The translations under genes and the position numbers were made by a program. A stretch of DNA of 64,000 nt from Planobispora longispora. Lineage in GTDB: Bacteria > Actinomycetota > Actinomycetes > Streptosporangiales > Streptosporangiaceae. This document shows, in pieces, positions 42,711 through 51,494 of this stretch. The notes beneath the pieces are model-generated. The model was not told the DNA's origin. It saw only the letters and a program-made list of their open reading frames with translations, and did no database searches. The stretch spans positions 1 through 64,000 of the forward strand of contig NZ_BOOH01000056.1 of assembly GCF_016863135.1 (NCBI RefSeq). The letters run 5' to 3'. How positions within the stretch are numbered: position 1 is the first letter of the stretch; each line of letters begins with the position of its first letter.

Positions 42711-44225
42711 TCAGGCGAGGACCGGGGCCCCGGCCCTCGGACGCGGCTCGGCCCGTCCGGCGGGGCGCGGACCGGGCTCCCCGGCCGGTCCCGCGAGGGC
42801 CAGCAGTTCGTCCATCGCCTCCTGGACGTGGCCCATCAGCCGCCAGGCGTCCTCCACCCGCTCCGGGCAGGAGATGATGCCGAAGTCCAGCGAGCCGTCG
42901 TAGGAGAAGCAGGTGATGTTGACCCCGCCGCTCACGTCGGTCAGCACCGAGACCGGGTAGTAGGCCAGCAGCCGGGCCCCGCACAGATACAGGGGGAACT
43001 GCGGTCCGGGCACGTTGGAGACGAGCAGGTTGACCGGGGGCGGCGCCATCGAGGCGAGCCGGAAGATGACGGGGGTGGCCAGCGCGGTCACCGCCGGGGG
43101 CACCATGGACGACAGCTCGTTCGGCCAGGCCGTGGGGGAGCGCGCGAACCGCCGCTTGGCGGCGCGCATCGTCTCGCCCGCGATCCGCAGGCGCTCCAGG
43201 GGGCAGGCGACGTCCGTCGGCATCGGGGTGATCATGGCGGAGAGCTGGTTGCCCACCGTCTCCCGGGCGCTCGCCGTACGGACCGCGACCGGGACCGCGG
43301 CGATCAGCGGCCGGTCCGGCAGCGCGTCGCGCTCGCGCAGCCAGGAGCGCAGCGCCGACGCGCACAGCGCCATGACCACGTCGTTGACGCTGATCTCGAA
43401 GGCCCTCGCCACCCGTTTGACGTCGGCCAGGGGGATCGAGCCGTAGGAGAAGCGCCGCCGGGCGCTGATGCGGCCGTTGAACGGGGTGCGCGGGGCCGAC
43501 AACGAGGGCGGCGCAGGCAGGTCCCGCCCGCCCGCGAGCCTGCGGGTCGCGGCGGCCATCATCCGGACGCCGGGCAGCGTGGCGATCACCGGGACCACGT
43601 CGAGGTCGGTCACGGTCCGGCCGAGGGAGCGCAGCAGCCGCGCCGGATGGGTCACCGACCGGGTGACGGCCCCGGCGAGCATCCTGACGAGCCCGGGGGC
43701 GGCGGTCGGCGGGCGCTCCGCGGGCGGCTCGACCTCGCGCGGCTCGGGAGTGAGGTCGAGCAGCGCGGCCAGGGTCTCGGCGCCCGACACGCCGTCGACG
43801 GCGCAGTGGTGGACCTTGGCGTAGAGCGCGGTCCTGCCGCCGGTCAGGCCGTGGATCAGGTGCATCTCCCAGAGCGGGCGGCGGCGGTCCAGGCGCCGCT
43901 CGTGGATGCGGGCGACCGCCTCGGCGAGCTGGGACTCGTCTCCCGGCATCGGCAGGACCGTCTCGTGCACGTGGTCGGCGACGTCGAAGGCGGAATCCTC
44001 CGTCCAGTACGGATGGTCGAGGCCGAAGGGCACGTCCGACAGGCGCATGCGCAGGGCGGGGGTCAGGTGCAGCCGCCGGCGGAGCAGTCCGATCAGGGCC
44101 TCCCGCGTGACCCCGCCCGTGGAAGCGCAGGCCGGTTCCAGGATCGCCACCCCCGCGACGTGGGCGGCGGTGGTCGCCGATTCGGCGTGAAGGAACTGCG
44201 CGTCGAGCGGAGTCAGCTGGCGCAT
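42711..44225 (-). CDS. Wax ester synthase / diacylglycerol acyltransferase (WS/DGAT)
   Basis: The 504-residue enzyme esterifies acyl-CoA to long alcohols or diacylglycerol for storage lipid. The catalytic HHxxxDG motif is clear (KVHHCAVDGVSG, about 133-144). The opening MRQLTPLDAQFLH, the NDVVMALCASALR segment and a later VSNVPGP motif also match the family. ATG 44225 has a perfect AGGAGG upstream and is preferred to the in-frame start at 44273. The C-terminal tail is Pro/Gly/Arg-rich. It stands alone, with a palindrome about 100 bases upstream that recurs at 62.3 kb. Confidence 0.92.
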   Translation of the reverse strand: MRQLTPLDAQFLHAESATTAAHVAGVAILEPACASTGGVTREALIGLLRRRLHLTPALRMRLSDVPFGLDHPYWTEDSAFDVADHVHETVLPMPGDESQLAEAVARIHERRLDRRRPLWEMHLIHGLTGGRTALYAKVHHCAVDGVSGAETLAALLDLTPEPREVEPPAERPPTAAPGLVRMLAGAVTRSVTHPARLLRSLGRTVTDLDVVPVIATLPGVRMMAAATRRLAGGRDLPAPPSLSAPRTPFNGRISARRRFSYGSIPLADVKRVARAFEISVNDVVMALCASALRSWLRERDALPDRPLIAAVPVAVRTASARETVGNQLSAMITPMPTDVACPLERLRIAGETMRAAKRRFARSPTAWPNELSSMVPPAVTALATPVIFRLASMAPPPVNLLVSNVPGPQFPLYLCGARLLAYYPVSVLTDVSGGVNITCFSYDGSLDFGIISCPERVEDAWRLMGHVQEAMDELLALAGPAGEPGPRPAGRAEPRPRAGAPVLA

Positions 44226-44319
44226 CGTCTGAACCTCCTGCGGAAAAGAGTCGGAACGGGTCACCGGCATCATCGCCCCGGTTCGTTTCCCCGATGTTTC
44301 CGCGGAGCGACCGAAGGAG

Positions 44320-44335
44320 TATTTCAGATGAAATA
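44320..44335. promoter_or_regulatory. Palindrome shared with 62.3 kb (TATTTCA-GA-TGAAATA)
   Basis: A perfect 7-bp-arm inverted repeat about 95 bases upstream of the WS/DGAT start. The central 14 bases occur again at 62329-62342. A second small inverted repeat (CGTTC-TC-GAACG, 44338-44349) follows. Confidence 0.5.
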
Positions 44336-44456
44336 AGCGTTCTCGAACGTCTATTTCGGTAATTTATCCTGCCTGATCAGGAGAATGATGCCTCTCCGGG
44401 TGGGAAATTCCCCCGCGCGCGGAAAGGCGATATCGATGTGATGACGGGCGCTTCCG

Positions 44457-45698
44457 TCAGACATTTATCACCGTGACGGGATGGCGGACGACGGCGTCGA
44501 AGAGATAGCCGAGTTCGTTGTGCGGGGTCTCCATCGGCTGGACCGTTCCGGCCTCGTCGCGGGCCCGGGCCATGAGGGTGTGCGGGCCGCTCTGCCCCGG
44601 GTTCCGAGAGCTCCGGGGGTTCCAGGAGATGTGCCACCGGGTCCAGGCGGAGACGACGCGGGACCCGTGCAGCTGGGCCCGGTGCCAGGTGGCGCCCGAG
44701 TCGAAGCTCACCTCGACGCCCGTGATCCGGCCGTGGCCCGACCACGACCGTCCGTGCAGCAGGTGCGGGCGTCCGGCCGCCAGCCCGGCCTCCCAAGGCA
44801 GCTCGAAGGCGCTCCGGATGCCCTCCCGGACGGTCAGCGGGGCGCCGCCGCCCGATGGGCGGCCCTCGCCGAACATCCGGTAGAACTCGGTGGTCCACGG
44901 CGAGGACAGCGGGGAGGCGGAGACCTCGATGTCGCCCACCCACTTGATCGAGGCCAGGCCGATCCAGCCCGGGACGACCAGGCGGACCGGGTGCCCGTGG
45001 TCGGGCGGGAGCGGGCGGCCGTTCATCTCGTAGGCGAGGATCACGTCGTCGAGCGCCTTGGCGATCGGGATCGGCCGCCGTACCCGCCCGTGGTCGACGC
45101 CGTCGGCGACGTAGGCCGCGTCGAGACCGCGCGGCATCACGTCGACGGCCCCGGGCAGCAGCCCGGCCCGCTCCAGCACGGTGGCCAGCGGCACCCCGCG
45201 CCAGCGGGCCACCCCGACCCCGCCGAGCCGCCACGGGGTGCCGGAGACCTCCTGGTGCTGCTGGGTCAGGAAGAAGCTCCTGCCGTTGCCCGCGCACTCG
45301 ATCATCACGTCCCGGGTCACCGCCGGGAGCGCCAGCAGCTCCTCGTAGCCGAAGCTGCGGGGCGCGCGCAGGCCGGAGCCGTGCAGCTCCAGCCGCCAGG
45401 TCGCCGCGTCGATGATCGGCGTCGAGGTGTGGTCGCGCACGAAGAAGCGGTCTTCGGGCACGTGGTAGCCGACGCCGCGCATGGCCTCCCAGCGCGTCTC
45501 GGCGTTGGTGCCGTGCGCGACGAACAGCTCCCGCGGCAGCGGCTTGACGATCCCGGGCGGGGCCGTCTCCGCCGTCGTCCCCGTGGCCCGGCCCGCGGCC
45601 GTTCCGCCGGGACCGGTCGTTCTCGTCCGGTCGGTCTCGCCCGGGGTGGCCGTCCGCCGCGGGACGGCCACCGTGCCGGAGGGCTTCCTGTGCGGCAT
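44457..45698 (-). CDS. Sulfite-oxidase-family molybdopterin enzyme
   Basis: The 413-residue protein has the sulfite-oxidase molybdopterin domain (about 60-290), with the Mo-ligating Cys in VMIECAGNGRSFF and the active-site stretch GVGVARWRGVPLATVLERAG. The C-terminal dimerisation domain follows (ITGVEVSFDSGATWHRAQL). There is no haem domain and no Tat signal; the N-terminus is a Pro/Thr/Gly-rich extension of about 45 residues, so it is predicted cytoplasmic and would pass electrons to an unknown acceptor. A likely role is oxidation of sulfite or a related oxyanion. The start has GGAAAGGA upstream. It is not next to the sulfur operon at 14-17 kb. Confidence 0.87.
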   Translation of the reverse strand: MPHRKPSGTVAVPRRTATPGETDRTRTTGPGGTAAGRATGTTAETAPPGIVKPLPRELFVAHGTNAETRWEAMRGVGYHVPEDRFFVRDHTSTPIIDAATWRLELHGSGLRAPRSFGYEELLALPAVTRDVMIECAGNGRSFFLTQQHQEVSGTPWRLGGVGVARWRGVPLATVLERAGLLPGAVDVMPRGLDAAYVADGVDHGRVRRPIPIAKALDDVILAYEMNGRPLPPDHGHPVRLVVPGWIGLASIKWVGDIEVSASPLSSPWTTEFYRMFGEGRPSGGGAPLTVREGIRSAFELPWEAGLAAGRPHLLHGRSWSGHGRITGVEVSFDSGATWHRAQLHGSRVVSAWTRWHISWNPRSSRNPGQSGPHTLMARARDEAGTVQPMETPHNELGYLFDAVVRHPVTVINV

Positions 45699-45726
45699 GA
45701 GCCACCATCCTTTCCGTTCTCATGTA

Positions 45727-45741
45727 TTCCCTACTAGGAAA
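45727..45741. promoter_or_regulatory. Operator-like sequence before the sulfite oxidase gene
   Basis: TTCCCTA-C-TAGGAAA is an imperfect inverted repeat (six of seven pairs) about 30 bases upstream of the start. Confidence 0.3.
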
Positions 45742-45772
45742 GCATGAAACTTGGGGGGTGGGGAGAGCCGCC

Positions 45773-47461
45773 TCAGCCGTTCAGGAAGCCGAGCAGCCGA
45801 TCCAGCGGCCAGGTGTTGATCACGTCCTCCGGGGTCAGCCAGCCCCGCTGGGCCGTGCCGACGCCGAAGCGCTGGTTGGCCAGGTGGGGGACCGCGTGGG
45901 CGTCGCTGTCGATGGAGAAGCGCACGCCGTGGTGGCGCGCCAGCCGTACGAGATCGGCGGGGAGGTCGGCGCGGTCGGGGAAGGAGTCGATCTCCATCGC
46001 GGTGCCGGTCCGGGCCGCGGCGCGGAAGACCGCGTCCCAGTCGGCGTCCACCTGGGGGCGCTTGCCGATCAGGCGGGTGGTGGGGTGGCCGATGACGTGG
46101 ACGTGCGGGTTCTCGCAGGCGGCGATGAGACGCCGGGTCATCTCCTCGCGCGGCTGGCCGAAGTGCGAGTGGATGCTGGCGACGCACACGTCGAAGCCCG
46201 ACAGGATCTCGGCGGGCCAGTCGACCGACCCGTCGGGACCGATGTTGAGCTCGCTGCCGTGCAGGATCCGCATATCCGGGTATTTACCCTGAAGTTGGCG
46301 AATCTGCTCCCGCTGCGTCAGTGCTTTCTCCAGGGTCATCCGGTGCATGGCCAGGTCGGGCGCGTGATCGGTCACCGCGTAGTAGGAGTGGCCGCGCGCG
46401 TGGGCGGCGGCGACCATGTCCTCCAGCGAGGCGATGCCGTCGGTCAGGTCGGTGTGGGTGTGCAGGTCGCCCTTGAGGTCGTCCACGGTGACCAGCGCGG
46501 GCAGCCCGCCCTTGAGTGCGGCCTGGATCTCCCCGCCGTCCTCGCGGAGCGCCGGGGGGACCCAGTCCATGCCGAGGGCGCGGTAGATCTCCTCCTCCGA
46601 CCCGGCCGCGATCACCCGCTCGCCGTCGAAGAGGCCGTACTCGGAGAGCTTCCAGCCCTTCTTCACGACGATCTCGCGCAGGTGCACGTTGTGCGCCTGG
46701 GAGCCGGTGAAGTACTGGAGCCCGGCGCCCCACGACTCGGCCGGGACCAGCCGCAGGTCCACCTGGACGCCCTCCGGGGTGCGGATCGAGGTCTTCTTCC
46801 CGCCGGAGGCGATGACCTCCGCGACGTACGGCTGCGCCTTGAAGACCTCCATCAGCGTCTCGGGGGCCACCGCCAGGATGTCGATGTCGCCCACGGTGTC
46901 TCTCATCCGGCGCAGCGACCCGGCGTAGGCGATGCGCTCGGCCCGGTCCTCCAGTGAGGCGATGATCCGCTCGGCCAGGCCCATCGCGACGCCGGTGTGC
47001 ACCCTGGTGTTGGCCCGCTCCATCTGCTCGATGCCCCGCAGCAGGTTCTCCTCCGTCTTGGCGCCGAAGCCCTTGACGCCCTTGAGCCCGCCCGCCTTGA
47101 TCGCCTCGGCGAGGGCCTCGGGCGAGTCGATGCCGAGCTCCTGGAAGAGGAGGACCGCCTTCTTCGGGCCGAGGGAGGGCACCCGGGTCAGCCTCCGCAC
47201 CCCCTCGGGGACCTTCCCGCGCAGGTCGTCGAGCTGCCGGAAGCTGCCCCTGCCGAGGTATTCCTCGACTTTCTTGGCGATCGCCTCGCCGACCCCGGGC
47301 ACGCTCCGCACCGGCACGGACGCGATGTCCTCGGGGAAGCCCGCGATGGCCTTGGCCGCCTTCTGATAGCTCCGGACCCGGAACGCGTCGCCGCCCGTCA
47401 TCGCGAACAGCTCGGCGTATTCCTCCAGAGCCGCCGCCACACCGTCATTCGCTCTCGCCAT
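45773..47461 (-). CDS. polX: DNA polymerase/3'-5' exonuclease PolX
   Basis: The 562-residue protein is a bacterial family-X polymerase with all parts in order. Helix-hairpin-helix repeats come first (VPGVGEAIAKKVEEYL; VKGFGAKTEENLL). The polymerase palm follows with metal-binding acidic residues (AGSLRRMRDTVGDIDILA and VQVDLRLV). A C-terminal PHP nuclease domain has GDLHTHTDLTDG and AVTDHAPDL, with further metal ligands in ILHGSELNI, SIHSHF and IGHPTTRLIG. It fills gaps and trims ends in DNA repair. The length is typical for the family. Confidence 0.95.
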   Translation of the reverse strand: MARANDGVAAALEEYAELFAMTGGDAFRVRSYQKAAKAIAGFPEDIASVPVRSVPGVGEAIAKKVEEYLGRGSFRQLDDLRGKVPEGVRRLTRVPSLGPKKAVLLFQELGIDSPEALAEAIKAGGLKGVKGFGAKTEENLLRGIEQMERANTRVHTGVAMGLAERIIASLEDRAERIAYAGSLRRMRDTVGDIDILAVAPETLMEVFKAQPYVAEVIASGGKKTSIRTPEGVQVDLRLVPAESWGAGLQYFTGSQAHNVHLREIVVKKGWKLSEYGLFDGERVIAAGSEEEIYRALGMDWVPPALREDGGEIQAALKGGLPALVTVDDLKGDLHTHTDLTDGIASLEDMVAAAHARGHSYYAVTDHAPDLAMHRMTLEKALTQREQIRQLQGKYPDMRILHGSELNIGPDGSVDWPAEILSGFDVCVASIHSHFGQPREEMTRRLIAACENPHVHVIGHPTTRLIGKRPQVDADWDAVFRAAARTGTAMEIDSFPDRADLPADLVRLARHHGVRFSIDSDAHAVPHLANQRFGVGTAQRGWLTPEDVINTWPLDRLLGFLNG

Positions 47462-47526
47462 GAGCCCAGCCTAGAAGATCGCACCGACGTTTCCCCGGCC
47501 GCTTCCGGGCCCCTCGCGCACCGGCC

Positions 47527-47555
47527 TTGACTAAGCGGACCGCAGTCCGTATCTT
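47527..47555 (+). promoter_or_regulatory. Sigma-70-type promoter of the azoreductase gene
   Basis: TTGACT (47527-47532) and TATCTT (47550-47555) are separated by exactly 17 bases. The spacer contains operator 1, so bound regulator would exclude polymerase. Confidence 0.7.
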
Positions 47556-47582
47556 CGTGTCCGTGAAACGGACTGCGGTCCG
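47536..47582. promoter_or_regulatory. Twin palindromic operators
   Basis: CGGACCGCAGTCCGT (47536-47550) and ACGGACTGCGGTCCG (47568-47582) are exact reverse complements. Each is itself a CGGAC-N4-GTCCG palindrome. Their centres are 32 bases apart, about three helical turns. This is typical of TetR- or HxlR-type control. No regulator gene is adjacent. Confidence 0.7.
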
Positions 47583-47616
47583 ATTAATGTCTGGATCACC
47601 GTTCGGAGGACGGACC

Positions 47617-48228
47617 ATGAGACTGCTGCACATCTCCGCCTCGCCGCGGAGCTCCGCCTCGGAGTCGCTGGCGATCGCCGGAGAGTTCCTCGACGCCTAC
47701 CGGCGCGCCAACCCCGGCGCCGAGATCGACCACTTCGACCTGTGGGACGGCACGCTGCCCGCCTTCGGCCCCGAGGCGGCCGCGGCCAAGATGGCCGTGT
47801 TCGGCGGCGCGGCCCCCGAGGGGGAGGCGTGGGCCGCGGCGGTCAGGACGTTCGAGCGCTTCGACGCCTACGACCGCTACCTGTTCAGCGTCCCGATGTG
47901 GAACTCCGGCGTGCCGTACGTCCTCAAGCAGTTCATCGACGTCGTCAGCCAGCCCGGCATGGTCTTCGGCTTCGACCCGGAGGCCGGCTACATCCCGCTG
48001 CTGAAGGGCAAGAAGGCCGCCGTCGTCTACACCAGCGCGGTCTGGGCCCCCGGCCTGCCGCCCGGCTTCGGCGACGACTTCCAGTCGCCGTTCTTCGACG
48101 GCTGGCTCCGCTGGGCCGGGATCACCGACATCGCCGACATCCGCTACCACCCGACGGTGACCGGCGACGCCGACCTGGAGCGCAAGCGGGCCCTGACCCG
48201 CGCCCGCGAGGTGGCCGCCGCGTTCTGA
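47617..48228 (+). CDS. FMN-dependent NADH azoreductase / quinone oxidoreductase (AzoR family)
   Basis: The 203-residue flavodoxin-fold enzyme matches AzoR/AcpD. It has the FMN phosphate loop SASPRSSASESLAIA (about 7-21), the PMWNSGVPYVLKQFIDVV motif at about 94-111, and GYIPLLKGKKAAVVYTSA. It reduces quinones, azo dyes or nitro compounds by two electrons with NAD(P)H. ATG 47617 has CGGAGGAC upstream. Tight control by two operators on the promoter suggests induction by an electrophile or quinone. Confidence 0.9.
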   Translation: MRLLHISASPRSSASESLAIAGEFLDAYRRANPGAEIDHFDLWDGTLPAFGPEAAAAKMAVFGGAAPEGEAWAAAVRTFERFDAYDRYLFSVPMWNSGVPYVLKQFIDVVSQPGMVFGFDPEAGYIPLLKGKKAAVVYTSAVWAPGLPPGFGDDFQSPFFDGWLRWAGITDIADIRYHPTVTGDADLERKRALTRAREVAAAF

Positions 48229-48245
48229 CCGGGCCGGTATCACGG

Positions 48246-48294
48246 GGAGGCTCCGCCGCGCGGGGTACGCGGATCTGCGTACGGCGAAGCCTCC
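48246..48294. terminator. Hairpin after the azoreductase gene
   Basis: Two 13-base arms (GGAGGCTCCGCCG and CGGCGAAGCCTCC) pair at 12 of 13 positions around a 23-base loop, between the azoreductase stop and the secY-like start. Confidence 0.45.
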
Positions 48295-48338
48295 GGAGAG
48301 CGGATTGCGGCCCGGGGCCGCGCGGCCAGACTCGGTGC

Positions 48339-49706
48339 ATGCTCACCACGCTCGCCCGCGCCTTCCGCGTGCCCGACCTCCGCAGGAAACTGCTCTTCAC
48401 GCTGGCGGTGATCGTGCTGTTCCGGTTCGGGCAGGTCCTGCCCGCGCCCGGGGTGAACGTGGCCGCGGTGCGGCAGTGCCTGGGCGGGGCCCGCACCGGG
48501 CTCGTCGACATGCTCCAGCTGTTCAGCGGCGGGGCGATGCTGAAGCTGTCGGTGTTCGCCCTCGGGGTCATGCCGTACATCACCGCCAGCATCATGATCC
48601 AGATGCTGGCCGTGGTGGTCCCCCGGCTGGAGGCGCTCAAGAAGGAGGGGCAGCGGGGGCAGGCGAAGATCACGCAGTACACGAGATGCCTGACGGTGGG
48701 CCTGGCCGTGCTCCACGCCACCACGGTCGTGTCGCTGGCCCGCGCCGGACGGATCTTCCCCACCTGCGACCGGCAACTGCTGTACGGCCAGGGCCTGCCG
48801 GCGGTCACGGTGATCGTGATCACCCTGGTGGCGGGGGCCTGCCTGGTCATGCGACTGGGGGAGCTGATCACCGAGCGGGGGATCGGGAGCGGCATGTCCA
48901 TCCTGATCTTCGCCCAGGTGGTCGCGGTGTTCCCCTCCTACCTGTCGGGCGTCTTCACGCGCAGCCCGTTCGCGCTGGCGGCGATGCTGGCCGCCGGGGT
49001 CTTCCTGGTGGCGGCGGTGGTCTTCGTCGAGCAGGCGCAGCGGCGCGTCCCGGTCCACTACGCCCGCAGGACGGCCGGGCGCAAGGCGCACGGCGGGACC
49101 TCGACCTACCTCCCGCTGAAGGTCAACCAGGCCGGGGTCGTCCCCGTCATCCTCGCCTCGTCGCTGCTGGTCCTGCCGCAGCTGGCGGCGGAGCTGACGG
49201 GCGGGAGCGGGCCGGTCGCGGCGTGGATCCAGCGCTACCTCGTCTCGGGCGACCACCCCGTCCACATGACGGTCTACGTGCTGCTGATCATGGCCTTCAC
49301 CTACTTCTACGTGTCGATCACCTTCGACCCGGCGGAGGTGGCCGACGCCATGAGGCGGTACGGCGGGTTCGTGCCCGGCATCCGGCCCGGGCGGCCCACC
49401 GCGGAGTACCTGCGGTACGTGCTCTCGCGACTCACCGCGCCCGGGGCGGCCTATCTCGGCGCGTTGTCGCTGATCCCGATCATCGCGTTCGTGATCCTGC
49501 GCGACCCGGCGACGCAGCAGAACTTCCCCTTCGGCGGGACGATCCTCCTCATCATGGTCGGGGTGGGGCTGGACACGGTGAAGCGGATCGAGGCGCAGGC
49601 CGGGGAGCACGCCTACGGCGGCCTCCTCAGGGAACCGTCCGGCCTCAGGGAACCGTCCGGCTTCAAGGGATCGTCCGGCCTCAGGGGATCGTCAGCCCGG
49701 ACCTGA
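48339..49706 (+). CDS. SecY-family preprotein translocase subunit, isolated copy
   Basis: The 455-residue protein has the ten-helix SecY plan. It starts MLTTLARAFRVPDLRRKLLFTLAVIVLFRFGQVLPAPGVN. The FSGGAMLKLSVFALGVMPYITASIMIQ motif, the RLEALKKEGQRGQAKITQYTR loop and LKVNQAGVVPVILASSLLVLP are all present. Housekeeping secY lies in the spc ribosomal operon with adk and map, none of which is here, so this is probably a second SecY. The C-terminal tail is lineage-specific, ending in four six-residue repeats (LREPSG, LREPSG, FKGSSG, LRGSSA). Its 3' end overlaps the convergent response-regulator gene by 26 bases. No SecA2 or substrate gene is adjacent. Confidence 0.87.
   Translation: MLTTLARAFRVPDLRRKLLFTLAVIVLFRFGQVLPAPGVNVAAVRQCLGGARTGLVDMLQLFSGGAMLKLSVFALGVMPYITASIMIQMLAVVVPRLEALKKEGQRGQAKITQYTRCLTVGLAVLHATTVVSLARAGRIFPTCDRQLLYGQGLPAVTVIVITLVAGACLVMRLGELITERGIGSGMSILIFAQVVAVFPSYLSGVFTRSPFALAAMLAAGVFLVAAVVFVEQAQRRVPVHYARRTAGRKAHGGTSTYLPLKVNQAGVVPVILASSLLVLPQLAAELTGGSGPVAAWIQRYLVSGDHPVHMTVYVLLIMAFTYFYVSITFDPAEVADAMRRYGGFVPGIRPGRPTAEYLRYVLSRLTAPGAAYLGALSLIPIIAFVILRDPATQQNFPFGGTILLIMVGVGLDTVKRIEAQAGEHAYGGLLREPSGLREPSGFKGSSGLRGSSART
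49626..49697. repeat. Four 18-base tandem repeats at the secY-like 3' end
   Basis: Units start at 49626, 49644, 49662 and 49680. The first two (CTCAGGGAACCGTCCGGC) are identical and the others differ at a few positions. They encode the six-residue tail repeats, and the last also encodes the end of the convergent response regulator. Confidence 0.85.
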
Positions 49707-50382
49707 CCGCGAAGACGACCAGCTGCGCCCGGTCACGGGCGTGCAGCTTGACCATGGCCCGGCTGACGTGGGTGCGGACCGTGTCGGGGCTGATGGACAG
49801 CTCCGCGGCGATCTCGCCGTTCGACCGGCCGGTGGCGACCCAGGCGACCATCTCGCGCTCCCTGGGCGTGAGGGTGTCCAGACCTTCGACCGGCGTGACG
49901 TCGTGCCGGCCGAACAGGCCGATGACCTTCCTGGTGACGGAGGGGGAGAGCAACGCCTCGCCCGAGGCGGCGACCCTGATCGCGCGGGCGAGCTCCTCGG
50001 GGGCGCTGTCCTTGAGGATGAACCCGCTGGCCCCGGCCTGGAGGGCGGCGAAGACGTACCGGTCGACCTCGAAGGTGGTCACCATGATCACCCGGGTGGC
50101 GGCGAGCGCGGGATCGGCGGTGACGGCCCGCAGCGCGTCGATGCCGTCCATGCCGTCCATGCGGATGTCGAGCAGGAGGACGTCGGGACGGGTGTCGCGC
50201 AGCAGGCGGAGCGCCGCGGCGCCGTCCGCGGCCTCGCCGGTGAACTCCAGGTCCGGCTCGCGGTCGATGAGCGCCCGCAGACCCATGCGCACGATGGCCT
50301 GGTCGTCGGCCACCGCCACCCGGATCGGGGCGGGCCGGGGAGCGGGGCTCGTGTCGGGGGACGGGCTCGTGCCGGGGATCAT
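49681..50382 (-). CDS. NarL/FixJ response regulator
   Basis: The 233-residue regulator has a Pro/Ser-rich N-terminal extension (about 18 residues), a receiver domain (DD at 25-26, Asp in LLLDIRMDGMDG, Lys in FILKDSAPE) and a LuxR HTH (LTPREREMVAWVATGRSNGEIAAELSISPDTVRTHVSRAMVKLHA). Its start overlaps the kinase stop by four bases. Transcription converges on the secY-like gene and the two coding ends overlap. Confidence 0.92.
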   Translation of the reverse strand: MIPGTSPSPDTSPAPRPAPIRVAVADDQAIVRMGLRALIDREPDLEFTGEAADGAAALRLLRDTRPDVLLLDIRMDGMDGIDALRAVTADPALAATRVIMVTTFEVDRYVFAALQAGASGFILKDSAPEELARAIRVAASGEALLSPSVTRKVIGLFGRHDVTPVEGLDTLTPREREMVAWVATGRSNGEIAAELSISPDTVRTHVSRAMVKLHARDRAQLVVFAVRSGLTIP

Positions 50383-51317
50383 GCGGTGTCCACGGGGAAG
50401 CGGGCCACGACGCGGAAACCGCCGTCCCGGTCCGGGCCTGCGGTGAACACCCCGCCCGCCCCGGTCACCCGGGCCCGCATCCCGGCCAGCCCCCGGCCGC
50501 CGGCCGTGCCGGAAGCGCCGGTCGTGCCGGAAGCGCCGGTCGTGAAGCCGGCGCCGGGGGAGAAGGCGTCTGCCGGAGCCCCGCCTCCCCGGTCGGCGAC
50601 CTCCACGACGAACTCGCCCGGACGGCCGGCGAGCCGTACCACCGCCCTGGCCGGACCGGCATGCCGCAGGACGTTGGTCAGCGACTCGCGCACGACCCGG
50701 TAGACCGTGCCCTCCAGGTGCGCGGGGATGACCGGCTCCGCCGGTTCGACGTCGACGGCCAGCCCCGCCGCGCGCACCCCGCCGATCAGCCGGGACAGGT
50801 CGTGATCAGAAGGCGTGGGGTCGATGAGGTCGAGCGCGGAGCGGAGCCGGTCGAGCGCCTGGGTGCTGGTCGAGCGGATCGCCTCCAGCGACTCGCGGAC
50901 CCGTCCGGGATCCTCGTCGAGCATCAGCAGGGCGACCCCGGCCTGCATGGCGATGGCCGCCAGCCCGTGTCCGGCGACGTCGTGGACCTCGGCGGCGATG
51001 CGCGTCCGCTCCGCGGCGATCAGCTCCTGAACGCCGGGCGCGCTCTGAACGTCCGTGACGGCCGTCCCGGTGATCATCCTGGCCGGGGTGTCGGCGCTCG
51101 TTCCGGAGGTCGTCGCGGGGGTTCCGGAGGCCGCGGTGACGGACGCCTCGCGCGTCTGGCCGGGGCCGCCGACCGGCCACGGGACGGCCAGCCATCCCGC
51201 CCACACCAGCATCAGGACGACCGGCAGGTCGCGCAGGCGGCCCAGACGGGACAGCGCGGCCGCGGCCGCCGCGAGGGAACGCGGGCGGCCGTCCGGATGC
51301 GTGTGCTGGCTCACCAT
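50379..51317 (-). CDS. Sensor histidine kinase with reduced sensor region
   Basis: The 312-residue kinase is short for its class. Only one membrane segment is evident (about 31-50). A Thr/Ala/Ser-rich linker follows (about 55-90), then the phosphoacceptor motif AEVHDVAGHGLAAIAMQ. The HATPase domain has VVRESLTNVLRHAG and GGRGLAGMRARV. The ATP-lid region holds a low-complexity TTGASGTTGASGTAGG insertion from a short DNA repeat. With almost no input domain, it probably depends on a partner or senses the membrane. It is coupled to the response regulator. Confidence 0.87.
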   Translation of the reverse strand: MVSQHTHPDGRPRSLAAAAAALSRLGRLRDLPVVLMLVWAGWLAVPWPVGGPGQTREASVTAASGTPATTSGTSADTPARMITGTAVTDVQSAPGVQELIAAERTRIAAEVHDVAGHGLAAIAMQAGVALLMLDEDPGRVRESLEAIRSTSTQALDRLRSALDLIDPTPSDHDLSRLIGGVRAAGLAVDVEPAEPVIPAHLEGTVYRVVRESLTNVLRHAGPARAVVRLAGRPGEFVVEVADRGGGAPADAFSPGAGFTTGASGTTGASGTAGGRGLAGMRARVTGAGGVFTAGPDRDGGFRVVARFPVDTA

Positions 51318-51494
51318 CCCCCCTCCGCGGGGCCGGGCTCATCTGAGCCGATCCTAGCCAGCGCCGGGCGAAGTGAGCGGTCCTCCTCCGGCGCGTACGG
51401 CCCGGACCGGCCCGCCGCGGCGTCCCGGTCCGGGGTCACGCCGCGGGAAGCGCCCGCGGGCGTCCCCGACGCCGCCGTCGGCCGTGCTCGGTGA

